Source of the DNA: Cafeteria roenbergensis
Taxonomy: Eukaryota > Sar > Bigyra > Bicosoecida > Cafeteriaceae
Assembly (NCBI GenBank): GCA_008330645.1
Contig: VLTN01000042.1
Location: 245,478-309,477 of the forward strand
DNA: 64,000 bases
Direction of reading: 5' to 3'
The notes under the pieces were generated by a model, which made no database searches, was not told the DNA's origin, and saw only the letters and a list, made by a program, of their open reading frames with translations. The position numbers and the translations under genes are program-made. This document shows, one piece after another, positions 10,685 through 21,076 of this stretch. How positions within the stretch are numbered: position 1 is the stretch's first letter; each line of letters opens with the position of its first letter.

Positions 10685-12190
10685 ATGGTATCGGGGCCAG
10701 CCGCCAGTGGGGACGAGGGTCCGTGTCAGTTTCCCGTGCCGCACGCGGAACAGGCTCGACGCCGGGGCTGGTTTGGCGAGCAAGCGTGCAACTTGCGCTG
10801 GGCTCGAGTCGTTTGTGGCGCTCTTTGCTCCCCCCCCCGGCCCCCCATTCCCCTCCCGCCTCGCAGATTGGAGCCGTGTCAAGGTGTTTTTCAAGATGGT
10901 CGACCCGAGAAACGCGCTACTCGGTCAGTCTGACGTCGACTGGGCGCGCCAAGTGCTGAGCGGCCGAGCCGAGTGAGACTAAGGTTCACCGGCGGCGGCC
11001 TCGATCGTGCTTGTACGGGAGCGCTCCAGGGCTGTGGTTTGGTGTTCGATGCGCGGCCGCGAGGCCCGCTCGCGCAGGCAGCTGGCCGCCCAGCGCCCTG
11101 CTCCCGAGCGCCGAGCGGCCCCCGGCTTGAAGCGGCGATGCGGCCGCAACTGCCTGCGGCCCGCCGCATGTTTGCTGGCGGGGCGCGCCTGCCAAGCGTG
11201 GCTTCGCTTCGAGTCGGGGTCGCTCGCCGGTATGGCTCCGTGCTTCCCGGCAGCAGCGCTCGCGCCGCTTCCAAAGCCTCGAAGCTGCCCCTCCAACCGC
11301 AGCACCCCTTCGCTCAGCGGACGCGTCGACCACCACGCCGCCACTGGGCGAGCTGGCTCCCGTTTCTGCCCCCTCCCTGCCGCAGGCATCCTCCGTCTGT
11401 GGTGGAGCGCGCGCAAGATATCGTTCAGTGCGTCGTCCACCCAGACACAGGCTTGCCAGTAAGCCCCTTCTTCCTCCGCCTCTCCTGCATCGTGCCCGCG
11501 AACATGACGCTTGATTGCCTCATGATCACGGCCAGCACGCCGTGGCAGACGGCTGGGGCACAGGCCCTGAACCAGTGCTACAACGCAGCGCACTACTGGG
11601 CGAACCGCAACCACACGAACGACGAGCCGCCGGTCAGAGTGGCGGCAAGCTTCACGGCGGCCACTGCTTCCTCCGTGTGGGCGGCGCTGCGCCTGCAGCG
11701 GGCAGCGTCGGCCATGCAGGGCGCTGCCGCAGTGGTGCTGCGCCGCTCCGCCCCCTTCCTGGCCGTGGCAGCGGCGGACGTGCTGAACTTGGGAATCATG
11801 CGGTCAAACGAGTGGGCGAGGGGCATCGCCGTGAAGAGACGGGACGGAACGGAGGTCGGCAGGTCCAGGCGCGCGGGCGCCATGGCCGTGGCTTCGTGCG
11901 TGGCGGCGAGGGTGATGGCCGCGGCCCCGGTGCTCCTGTCGTCGTCGTTTGCTTTGGAGGCCATGGAGCGGGCAGGGCCCTTCAGGCCGGGCGCGGCGCT
12001 CGCTTCACTCCGGGTCCCCGCCGCTCTCGCAGTGCTCGGGTCGGCCATCGTCTGTGCCGTTCCGCTCACGTTTGCGCTCTTCAGGCGCGAGGCCACGGTG
12101 TCGGTCTCGTGGCTAGAGCCAGAGTTTCGTAGCCTGGACGACGGAAACGGGCTGCCTGTCTCCCAGGTGTGGTACCACAAGGGACTGTGA
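10685..12190 (+). CDS. SFXN: Sideroflexin (mitochondrial inner-membrane serine/amino-acid carrier)
   Basis: Sideroflexins are multi-pass mitochondrial inner-membrane transporters; some import serine for one-carbon metabolism. Firm exons are 10867-10972 and 11386-12190, joined in phase (GA|G) across a 413-bp intron. Family hallmarks are VKVFFKMVDPRNALL (family: HFF.V.DPR.LL), CVVHPDTGLPVSPFFLRLSC with the invariant HPDTG, VPANMTLDCLM (family: VPMNMTITGCML), ALNQCYNAAHYWANRN (family: WVNQSFNAIVNYSNR), DVLNLGIMRSNEWARGI, LEPEFRSL, and the C-terminus VWYHKGL (family: VYYNKGL). Several hydrophobic helices follow position 11640. The first exon is not certain: an ATG at 10685 (MVSGPAASGDE) could end at 10718 in the required phase, but its donor, GTCCGT, is weak. 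Confidence 0.88.
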
Positions 12191-12717
12191 GTGTGCGCGC
12201 GGGGCGGCTGTGACTGCCACCCCTTGGACAAGAGTCGATTCGCGGCGTCCCGCCTGGGGTGCCAAAGCAGGCTCCCGCGCGTGCCCGCGACGCGACAGCA
12301 CGTGATGACACTCAGGTCCAGGTACATCTGTGCTGACCTGTGACGACGTTGAGAGTCCGCGCGCGATAGCGGGAGCAGTATTGACCTAAATGGCGCAAGT
12401 TCGGCGCGGCGGGGACCACACGGGGTCGCCCGAGGGACGGGAGGGCGAGGCCAAACGATCGAATCGAGCGCACACACACCAGTCGGGGGCGCGTGCGTGC
12501 GGCGGGTATGGGGTGCGGCTGGAGAGCCCAAAGCGGGCTCGAACCGGTGTGCCCGCCCAGAGGGCGAGCTTGCGAGCGGGTCGGATGGCCCGCGTCTGCC
12601 GTGGGGCAGAGCGGGCTCGGGGTTGGTACGATGTCAGAGAGCTGCGGCCGCTCAACTCGAGGGCACAGTAGCGCCAAACTGCCGTTCCGACCACGGTGGA
12701 GCGCTTGGCAGAGCGAT
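12191..12717. other. Intergenic region before the zinc-finger array
   Basis: About 530 bp. No coding signal that I trust on either strand. It ends with a degenerate GGCAGAGC-rich stretch that leads into the first 30-bp minisatellite of the array. Confidence 0.4.
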
Positions 12718-12861
12718 GGGCTTGGGCAGAGCACTGGGCAGAACGAGAGCGCCGGGCAGAGCGAGAGCGCCGGGCAGAGCACTGGGCAGAGCGAGAGCGC
12801 CGGGCGCCGCGCAGTGAGAGGCACAAAGCTACACACTTGTACCAGCACTCGGCGGTGCAGT

Positions 12862-14957
12862 ATGCAGCGGAGAGCCGGAATGCCCCGCCATGGCGGCCTC
12901 GACGAACCCCCAGCGGCAGAGTGAGCGTGGCGCCGCACACGCCATCGTCTGGCACCGCGGCTGGGCCGCGCCTCGGCGCCCGGGACGAGAACGGAAGGGG
13001 CTTGGCTCGCGCCAGAAAAAAAACGGCCGCTCAGGCTCTTGCTCAGCCGCCTCGCCCCGGCGCCCCCGCCTCTCCCGCCACCCTGCGGCTTCCTGCATCC
13101 TTGCACTGGCTGCTGGCCCCGGCCGTTCGCTTCTGCGCGCGCCGGTCCCATGCTCTTGGCGTTGCGTTTGCGCGGATCTTGCCGGGACACTCCCGCAGAG
13201 AACTCACTCACGGCTCGTTGCCGCTCGATGCACCTGGCCACGCGCACGGCCTGCTCGGCAGTGGCGTCCTCGCGCCCGGCTGTGATGAGCCCGGAGTGGC
13301 GCTGCACCGTCTTGGTCCCGCGCGTGGCGGCCGTCGGGCAGCGGCCATGCCGGCCACCCCGGAACGCGCCGATCCCAGCACCCAGATGCCGACCAAGTCC
13401 GGCGACGACCATGTCGAGCTGCTAGAGCTTGGATCGGGAACGGTTTGGCACCACCTCAAGACCCACCAGCCGCAGTCCGAGGCTCTCCTTCAGCATCCGC
13501 CGCTGTCCCCCACCGCCTACGGCTCGGTGCTGCTCGACGCGCCTGGTATCACGCACCGATTCGTCGACGGCGCCACCACCGCGCCCGGCTGGGCTGAGCC
13601 CGGAGTGGCGCTGCACCGTCTTGGTCCCGCGCGTGGCGGCCGTCGGGCAGCGGCCATGCCGGCCACCCCGGAACGCGCCGATCCCAGCACCCAGATGCCG
13701 ACCAAGTCCGGCGACGACCATGCCGAGCTGCTAGGGCTTGGATCGGGAACGGTTTGGCACCACCTCAAGACCCACCAGCCGCAGTCCGAGGCTCTCCTTC
13801 AGCATCCGCCGCTGTCCCCCACCGCCTACGGCTCGTTGCCGCTCGACGCGCCTGGTATCACGCACCGATTCGTCGACGGCGCCACCACCGCGCCCGGCTG
13901 GGCTGAGCCCGGAGTGGCACTGCACCGTCTTGGTCCCGCGCGTGGCGGCCGTCGGGCAGCGGCCATGCCGGCCACCCCGGAAGGCGCCGATCCCGGCGCC
14001 CACACGCCGACAACGCAGAATGGCGGCGGTGCACAGTGCGCCGCGCGCAGCCCGAGCGTGCTGTGGCGGACGCCTTCGCCCCCGTACGAGGCCGATGCCG
14101 AGCAGTTGGATCTACCGCCGCTGGGTAGCGGAACATATGACGAGCACCCCGCAGACATGGAACAGCAAGACGACTGGCGCGTCGGGTGCTCGTCGTCGAC
14201 GCCCACGCACTCCAGCAGCCACGCTCCGCGGCCAGCGGGGAAGCGACCACGCGACGCTTCGGAGCTGGCCAAGCGGCCTGCTCTGGCCCCTCTGTCCGGC
14301 AGTGGCTGCCTCGCGCCGACGACGGGCTCGATGGACCGGCTCGAGGCGCCAGGCCAGGTGGGGGCAGTGGCTGCCCCGGGCGCGGAGGCACCAGAGAGCG
14401 CGGACGAGCCCCAGGATCATGCCGTACCCAGCGACGGCGCGGATGACCGCGACGACGACGGCGATGACGGCGCCGATGAGGAAGGCTACGACCCCGCCCC
14501 GGCAAGGCGTCGGCGCCCACCAGCCGTGCGCCGCGCACGGATGGGGGCCGCTGCCGGCAGGGGATGCTCCTCCAAGGACCACGCCTGCACATACCCCGGC
14601 TGCGCCAAAGCCTTCAAGAGCAACTCCGACCTCGCCGCGCACATGCGCACCCACACCGGAGAGAAGCCGCTCGAGTGCAGGTACGAGGGGTGCGACGCCG
14701 CCTTCGCCCACAGCAGCAACCGCCGGCAGCACGAGCGCTCCAAGCACGAGAAGGTGAAGCGGTGCCACTGCCGCTTCCCGGGGTGCAAGAAGGAGTACGC
14801 GCACCCGACGGGCCGCAATGACCACGAGGCTGTGCAGCACCGGGGCGAGCGGCCGTACACGTGCAAGTTGTGCGGGGCGAGCTTCACGGCGCGGGCGAAC
14901 CTGTCCCGACACAGGAGGCGCGGCGAGTGCCCGGGCAGTGATGGCGATGATTCGTGA
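12862..14957 (+). CDS. C2H2 zinc-finger protein, array copy A
   Basis: Probable nuclear DNA-binding protein. Two-exon model: 12862-12920 (MQRRAGMPRHGGLDEPPAA) with donor GTGAGC, then 13199-14957 after CCCGCAG; the phase-2 junction gives an intact 605-residue frame. The N-terminal part has three 309-bp (103-residue) repeats with GVALHRLGPARGGRRAAAMP and GSGTVWHHLKTHQPQSEALL, the first one variant. Then come a Pro/Ser-rich linker, one acidic DDDGDDGADEEG block, basic RRRRPPAVRRAR, and four fingers: CTYPGCAKAF...HMRTH, CRYEGCDAAF...HERSKH, CRFPGCKKEY...HEAVQH, CKLCGASF...H with a final Cys (C2HC-like). The first linker is HTGEKPL, the classical TGEKP form. The finger style resembles GLI/ZIC/TFIIIA types. 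The exon-1 model is inferred from its conservation in all four units. Confidence 0.75.
13212..14138 (+). repeat. 309-bp intragenic repeats, copy A (three units)
   Basis: Units begin at 13212, 13521 and 13830, exactly 309 bp apart, so each adds 103 residues without breaking the frame. The first unit is the most divergent (GHAHGLLGSGVLAPGCDE in place of GITHRFVDGATTAPGWAE). The same module occurs three times in copy B, twice in C and three times in D, some units being 312 bp because of an extra Pro codon. Confidence 0.92.
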
Positions 14958-15545
14958 CGCGATGACATCGAGTGTGTGTCTTGGCTGCGTGCCGGCTTTG
15001 GAGCTCACAATCTGCGCTGAGGGCGCCCACCGCAAGAAACGAGTGCGTGTCCTGTTGCCGCAGAGCTCTTGCCGCAAGCGGATCTGGTGCAGTCGTGTTT
15101 GCTCACCCCAGGATCAGCGACGTTGTGCCGCGCGGCCAAGCCCAAGTCGAGCGTGAGAAGCCCGCCCACGACCAGGCCAACCGAGCGCGGGGTGTCGGCG
15201 AGAGAGAACGGGCGCCACCCCTCCGCCGCCGCGTGCGCGCGACGCCGGTTCGCTGTCCCTCTCCCGGTGGCCCCGGCGGGGCCGAGCTTGCGCAGGCATG
15301 CCCGTCCGCCGACCTTGCGGACTGCAGCCTGGCTGCCGCTCGTCGCAGAGTCTGCTCGCTTGTCATTGTGGAGCCGAGCGTCGGCTTGGCGGTGCAACAA
15401 GCTAGCCACTGGCCTCTGGGCAGAGCGAGAGCGCCGGGCAGAGCACTGGGCAGAGCGAGAGCGCCGGGCAGAGCACTGGGCAGAGCGAGAGCGCCGGGCG
15501 GCGCTCAGTGAAAGGCACTTGTGGCTACACACTCCCAGACAAACC

Positions 15546-18073
15546 ATGCAGCGGAGAGCCGGAATGCCCCGCCATGGCGGCCTCGACGAACCCCCAGCGG
15601 CAGAGTGAGCGTGGCGCCGCACACGCCATCGTCTGGCACCGCGGCTGGGCCGCGCCTCGGCGCCCGGGACGAGAACGGAAGGGGCTTGGCTCGCGCCAGA
15701 AAAAAAACGGCCGCTCAGGCTCTTGCTCAGCCGCCTCGCCCCGGCGCCCCCGCCTCTCCCGCCACCCTGCGGCTTCCTGCATCCTTGCACTGGCTGCTGG
15801 CCCCGGCCGTTCGCTTCTGCGCGCGCCGGTCCCATGCTCTTGGCGTTGCGTTTGCGCGGATCTTGCCGGGACACTCCCGCAGAGAACTCACTCACGGCTC
15901 GTTGCCGCTCGATGCACCTGGCCACGTTATTATACTCTTTCAATTTTGCTGCCAAAAGATGGAAATATTTAAGATTATACCTAGGGCAGTGATAGGGCAT
16001 ATATTAAGATGGAACTATTAGATAACCCGTAAGATAAAACCCCTAGGTGTCCCCCCCGTAGGGGGAGCATAAGACCGCCTGCGGTCTTATGTGTCGCGGT
16101 TGAAATTTTCAATTTCATTCGCTGGGGGGGCGGGACACTCCCGCAGAGAGCTCACTCACGGCTCGTTGCCGCTCGATGCACCTGGCCACGCGCACCGCCT
16201 GCTCGGCAGTGGCGTCCTCGCGCCCGGCTGTGATGAGCCCGGAGTGGCGCTGCACCGTCTTGGTCCCGCGCGTGGCGGCCGTCGGGCAGCGGCCATGCCG
16301 GCCACCCCGGAACGCGCCGATCCCAGCACCCAGATGCCGACCAAGTCCGGCGACGACCATGCCGAGCTGCTAGGGCTTGGATCGGGAACGGTTTGGCACC
16401 ACCTCAAGACCCACCAGCCGCAGTCCGAGGCTCTCCTTCAGCATCCGCCGCTGTCCCCCACCGCCTACGGCTCGTTGCCGCTCGACGCGCCAGGCTTCAC
16501 GCACCGATTCGTCGACGGCGCCATCACCGCGCCCGGCTGGGCTGAGCCCGGAGTGGCGCTGCACCGTCTTGGTCCCGCGCGTGGCGGCCGTCGGGCAGCG
16601 GCCATGCCGGCCACCCCGGAACGCGCCGATCCCAGCACCCAGATGCCGACCAAGTCCGGCGACGACCATGCCGAGCTGCTAGGGCTTGGATCGGGAACGG
16701 TTTGGCACCACCTCAAGACCCACCAGCCGCAGTCCAAGGCTCTCCTTCAGCATCCGCCGCTGTCCCCCACCGCCTACGGCTCGGTGCCGCTCGACGCGCC
16801 TGGTATCACGCACCGATTCGTCGACGGCGCCACCCCCACCGCGCCCGGCTGGGCTGAGCCCGGAGTGGCACTGCACCGGCTTGGTCCCGCGCGTGGCGGC
16901 CGTCGGGCAGCGGCCATGCCGGCCACCCCGGAAGGCGCCGATCCCGGCGCCCACACGCCGACAACGCAGAATGGCGGCGGTGCACAGTGCGCCGCGCGCA
17001 GCCCGAGCGTGCTGTGGCGGACGCCTTCGCCCCCGTACGAGGCCGATGCCGAGCAGTTGGATCTACCGCCGCTGGGTAGCGGAACATATGACGAGCACCC
17101 CGCAGACATGGAACAGCAAGACGACTGGCGCGTCGGGTGGTCGTCGTCGACGCCCACGCACTCCAGCAGCCACGCTCCGCGGCCAGCGGGGAAGCGACCA
17201 CGCGACGATTCGGAGGAGGAGCCGCTGGCCAAGCGGCCTGCTCTGGCCCCTCTGTCCGGCAGTGGCTGCCTCGCGCCGACGACGGGCTCGATGGACCGGC
17301 TCGAGGCGCCAGGTCAGGTGGGGGCAGTGGCTGCCCCGGGCGCGGAGGCACCAGAGAGCGCGGACGAGCCCCAGGATCATGCCGTACCCAGCGACGGCGC
17401 GGATGACCGCGACGACGACGGCGATGACGGCGCCGATGAGGAAGGCTACGAGCCCGCCCCGGCAAGGCGTCGGCGCCGACCAGCCGCGCGCCGCGTGCGG
17501 TTGGAGCGCAATGCCAGGCGCCTCATGCAGGAGCGTGCCGATGCCAGCGACGACGAGGATGACCGCGACGACGGCGGCGATGACGGCGCCGATGAGGAAG
17601 GCTACGAGCCCGCCCCGGCAAGGCGTCGGCGCCCACCAGCCGTGCGCCGCGCACGGATGGGGGCCGCTGCCGGCAGGGGATGCTCCTCCAAGGACCACGC
17701 CTGCACATACCCCGGATGCGCCAAGGCCTTCAAGAGCAACTCCGACCTCGCCGCGCACATGCGCACCCACACCGGAGAGAAGCCGCTCAAGTGCAGGTAC
17801 GAGGGGTGCGACGCCGCCTTCGCCCACAGCAGCAACCGCCGGCAGCACGAGCGCTCCAAGCACGAGAAGGTGAAGCGGTACCACTGCCGCTTCCCGAGGT
17901 GCAAGAAGGAGTACGCGCACCCGACGAGCCGCAATGACCACGAAGCCGTGCAGCACCGGGGCGAGCGGCCGTACACGTGCAAGTTGTGCGGGGCGAGCTT
18001 CACGGCGCGGGCGAACCTTACCCGGCACAGTAAGCTCGGCCAGTGCCCGGGCAGTGATGGCGATGATTCGTGA
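15546..18073 (+). CDS. C2H2 zinc-finger protein, array copy B (interrupted by an insertion)
   Basis: First exon is 15546-15604, identical in pattern to the other copies. The original acceptor (AG at 15881-15882) now leads into a short stretch that breaks at a stop near 16021 because of inserted AT-rich DNA. A second acceptor (AG at 16145-16146), supplied by the duplicated flank, opens 16147-18073, which is in phase with exon 1 (about 661 residues). Splicing to that site would therefore leave the protein intact and place the insertion in the intron. The product has three 103-residue modules, two acidic 52-residue modules and the same four fingers; finger-block differences from copy A include RYHCRFPRCKKEY. 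Expression is unproven. Confidence 0.65.
15867..15926 (+). repeat. 60-bp flanking duplication, left copy
   Basis: Begins CGGGACACTCCCGCAG and ends CTGGCCACG. It is repeated at 16131-16190 with a single difference (GAGAACTC here, GAGAGCTC there). It contains the intron acceptor and the first codons of the large exon. Confidence 0.92.
15927..16130. mobile_element. AT-rich foreign insertion (organelle-like) in zinc-finger copy B
   Basis: 204 bp absent from copies A, C and D at the same site. The first 115 bases are about 30% G+C, against roughly 70% around it. It ends in a G7 run and contains C7/G5 runs, a perfect 11-bp inverted repeat at 16068-16091 and no convincing open frame. Composition and hairpins suggest mitochondrial or plastid DNA captured in the nucleus; a fragment of an AT-rich mobile or viral-type element is the alternative. 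The flanks are a 60-bp direct duplication, much longer than typical transposon target duplications. Confidence 0.6.
16131..16190 (+). repeat. 60-bp flanking duplication, right copy
   Basis: Second copy of the block at 15867-15926 (59 of 60 identical). It supplies a fresh CCCGCAG acceptor downstream of the AT-rich insertion. Its GAGAGCTC variant matches units C and D, whereas the left copy matches unit A, which hints that recombination between units shaped the junction. Confidence 0.92.
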
Positions 18074-18533
18074 CGCGATGACAGCGAGTGTGTGTCTTGG
18101 CTGCGTGCCGGCTTTGGAGCTCACAATCTGCGCTGAGGGCGCCCACCGCAAGAAACGAGTGCGTGTCCTGTTGCCGCAGAGCTCTTGCCGCAGGCGGATC
18201 TGGTGCAGTCGTGTTTGCTCACCCCAGGATCAGCGACGATGTGCCGCGCGGCCAAGCCCAAGTCGAGCGTGAGAAGCCCGCCCACGACCAGGCCAACCGA
18301 GCTCGGGGTGTCGGCGAGAGAGAACGGGCGCCACCCCTCCGCCGCCGCGTGCGCGCGATGCCGGTTCGCTGTCCCTCTCCCGGTGGCCCCGGCGGGGCCG
18401 AGCTTGCGCAGGCATGCCCGTCCGCCGACCTTGCGGACTGCAGCCTGGCTGCCGCTCGTCGCAGAGTCTGCTCGCTTGTCATTGTGGAGTCGAGCGTCGG
18501 CTTGGCGGTGCACCAAGATAGCCACTGGCCTCT

Positions 18534-21076
18534 GGGCAGAGCGAGAGCGCCGGGCAGAGCACTGGGCAGAGCGAGAGCGCCGGGCAGAGCACTGGGCAGA
18601 GCGAGAGCGCCGGGCGGCGCTCAGTGAAAAGCACTTGTGGCTACACACTCCCAGACAAACCATGCAGCGGAGAGCCGGAATGCCCCGCCATAGCGGCCTC
18701 GACGAACCCCCAGCGGCAGAGTGAGCGTGGCGCCGCACACGCCATCGTCTGGCACCGCGGCTGGGCCGCGCCTCGGCGCCCGGGACGAGAACGGAAGGGG
18801 CTTGGCTCGCGCCAGAAAAAAAACGGCCGCTCAGGCTCTTGCTCAGCCGCCTCGCCCCGGCGCCCCCGCCTCTCCCGCCACCCTGCGGCTTCCTGCATCC
18901 TTGCACTGGCTGCTGGCCCCGGCCGTTCGCTTCTGCGCGCGCCGGTCCCATGCTCTTGGCGTTGCGTTTGCGCGGATCTTGCCGGGACACTCCCGCAGAG
19001 AGCTCACTCACGGCTCGTTGCCGCTCGATGCGCCTGGCCACGCGCACCGCCTGCTCGGCAGTGGCGTCCTCGCGCCCGGCTGTGATGAGCCCGGAGTGGC
19101 GCTGCACCGTCTTGGTCCCGCGCGTGGCGACCGTCGGGCAGCGGCCATGCCGGCCACCCCTGAACGCGCCGATCCCAGCACCCAGATGCCGACCAAGTCC
19201 GGCGACGACCATGTCGAGCTGCTAGGGCTTGGATCGGGAACGGTTTGGCACCACCTCAAGACCCACCAGCCGCAGTCCGAGGCTCTCCTTCAGCATCCGC
19301 CGCTGTCCCCCACCGCCTACGGCTCGTTGCCGCTCGACGCGCCTGGTATCACGCACCGATTCGTCGACGGCGCCACTCCCACCGCGCCCGGCTGGGCTGA
19401 GCCCGGAGTGGCACTGCACCGTCTTGGTCCCGCGCGTGGCGGCCGTCGGGCAGCGGCCATGCCGGCCACCCCGGAAGGCGCCGATCCCGGCGCCCACACG
19501 CCGACAACGCAGAATGACGGCGGTGCACAGTGCGCCGCGCGCAGCCCGAGCGTGCTGTGGCGGACGCCTTCGCCCCCGTACGAGGCCGATGCCGAGCAGT
19601 TGGATCTACCGCCGCTGGGTAGCGGAACATATGACGAGCACCCCGCAGACATGGAACAGCAAGACGACTGGCGCGTCGGGTGCTCGTCGTCGACGCCCAC
19701 GCACTCCAGCAGCCACGCTCCGCGGCCAGCGGGGAAGCGACCACGCGACGATTCGGAGGAGGAGCCGCTGGCCAAGCGGCCTGCTCTGGCCCCTCTGTCC
19801 GGCAGTGGGTGCCTCGCGCCGACGACGGGCTCGATGGACCGGCTCGAGGCGCCAGGCCAGGTGGGGGCAGTGGCTGCCCCGGGCGCGGAGGCACCAGAGA
19901 GCGCGGACGAGCCCCAGGATCATGCCGTACCCAGCGACGGCGCGGATGACCGCGACGACGACGGCGATGACGGCGCCGATGAGGAAGGCTACGACCCCGC
20001 CCCGGCAAGGCGTCGGCGCCGACCAGCCGCGCGCCGCGTGCGGTTGGAGCGCAATGCCAGGCGCCTCATGCAGGAGCGTGCCGATGCCAGCGACGACGAG
20101 GATGACCGCGACGACGGCGGCGATGACGGCGCCGATGAGGAAGGCTACGAGCCCGCCCCGGCAAGGCGTCGGCGCCCACCAGCCGTGCGCCGCGCACGGA
20201 TGGGGGCCGCTGCCGGCAGGGGATGCTCCTCCAAGGACCACGCCTGCACATACCCCGGATGCGCCAAGGCCTTCAAGAGCAACTCCGACCTCGCCGCGCA
20301 CATGCGCACCCACACCGGAGAGAAGCCGCTCGAGTGCAGGTACGAGGGGTGCGACGCCGCCTTCGCCCACAGCAGCAACCGCCGGCAGCACGAGCGCTCC
20401 AAGCACGAGAAGGTGAAGCGGTACCACTGCCGCTTCCCGAGGTGCAAGAAGGAGTACGCGCACCCGACGAGCCGCAATGACCACGAGGCCGTGCAGCACC
20501 GGGGCGAGCGGCCGTACACGTGCAAGTTGTGCTGGGCGAGCTTCACGGCGCGGTCGAATCTCACCCGGCACAGGAAGCTCGGCGAGTGCCCGGGCAGTGA
20601 TGGCGATGATTCGTGACGCGATGACAGCGAGTGTGTGTCTTGGCTGCGTGCCGGCTTTGGAGCTCACAATCTGCGCTGAGGGCGCCCACCGCAAGAAACG
20701 ATTGCGTGTCCTGTTGCCGCAGAGCTCTTGCCGCAAGCGGATCTGGTGCAGTCATGTTTGCTCACCCCAGGATCAGCGACGTTGTGCCGCGCGGCCAAGC
20801 CCAAGTCGAGCGTGAGAAGCCCGCCCACGACCAGGCCAACCGAGCGCGGGGTGTCGGCGAGAGAGAACGGGCGCCACCCCTCCGCCGCCGCGTGCGCGCG
20901 ACGCCGGTTCGCTGTCCCTCTCCCGGTGGCCCCGGCGGGGCCGAGCTTGCGCAGGCATGCCCGTCCGCCGACCTTGCGGACTGCAGCCTGGCTGCCGCTC
21001 GTCGCAGAGTCTGCTCGCTTGTCATTGTGGAGTCGAGCGTCGGCTTGGCGGTGCACCAAGATAGCCACTGGCCTCT
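18534..21076 (+). repeat. Tandem zinc-finger unit C
   Basis: Third array unit, about 2.54 kb, the shortest because it has only two 103-residue modules. The minisatellite occupies 18534-18618. Confidence 0.88.
18662..20616 (+). CDS. C2H2 zinc-finger protein, array copy C
   Basis: Two-exon model 18662-18720 and 18999-20616, 558 residues, intact. It carries two 103-residue modules (starts near 19014 and 19323), two acidic modules of the GDDGADEEGYDPAPARRRR type with a RRVRLERNARRLMQE link, and four C2H2-type fingers. Differences from the other copies are minor (for example CKLCWASFTARSNLTRH in the last finger, and HSG for HGG in exon 1). It is the most regular complete copy. Confidence 0.78.

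Larger units (their letters stand above)
12718..15416 (+). repeat. Tandem zinc-finger unit A
   Basis: First of four head-to-tail units. Each holds, in order: a 30-bp minisatellite (core GGGCAGAGCGAGAGCGCC plus GGGCAGAGCACT), a 59-bp first exon, an intron with a short A-run, a large zinc-finger exon, and about 450 bp of conserved downstream DNA. Unit A is the most diverged at its left edge. Boundaries are approximate, drawn at the minisatellite. Confidence 0.85.
15417..18533 (+). repeat. Tandem zinc-finger unit B
   Basis: Second array unit, about 3.1 kb, longer than A mainly because of the AT-rich insertion, its flanking duplication and one extra acidic module. It starts with the 30-bp minisatellite at 15417-15500. 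Confidence 0.88.

Noticed and set aside
12312-13412. Minus-strand frame of 366 residues over zinc-finger unit A, and its equivalents in B-D
   Set aside because: Mirror of GC-rich coding DNA. It has no domain pattern, and it changes composition where the plus-strand zinc-finger frame is conserved.
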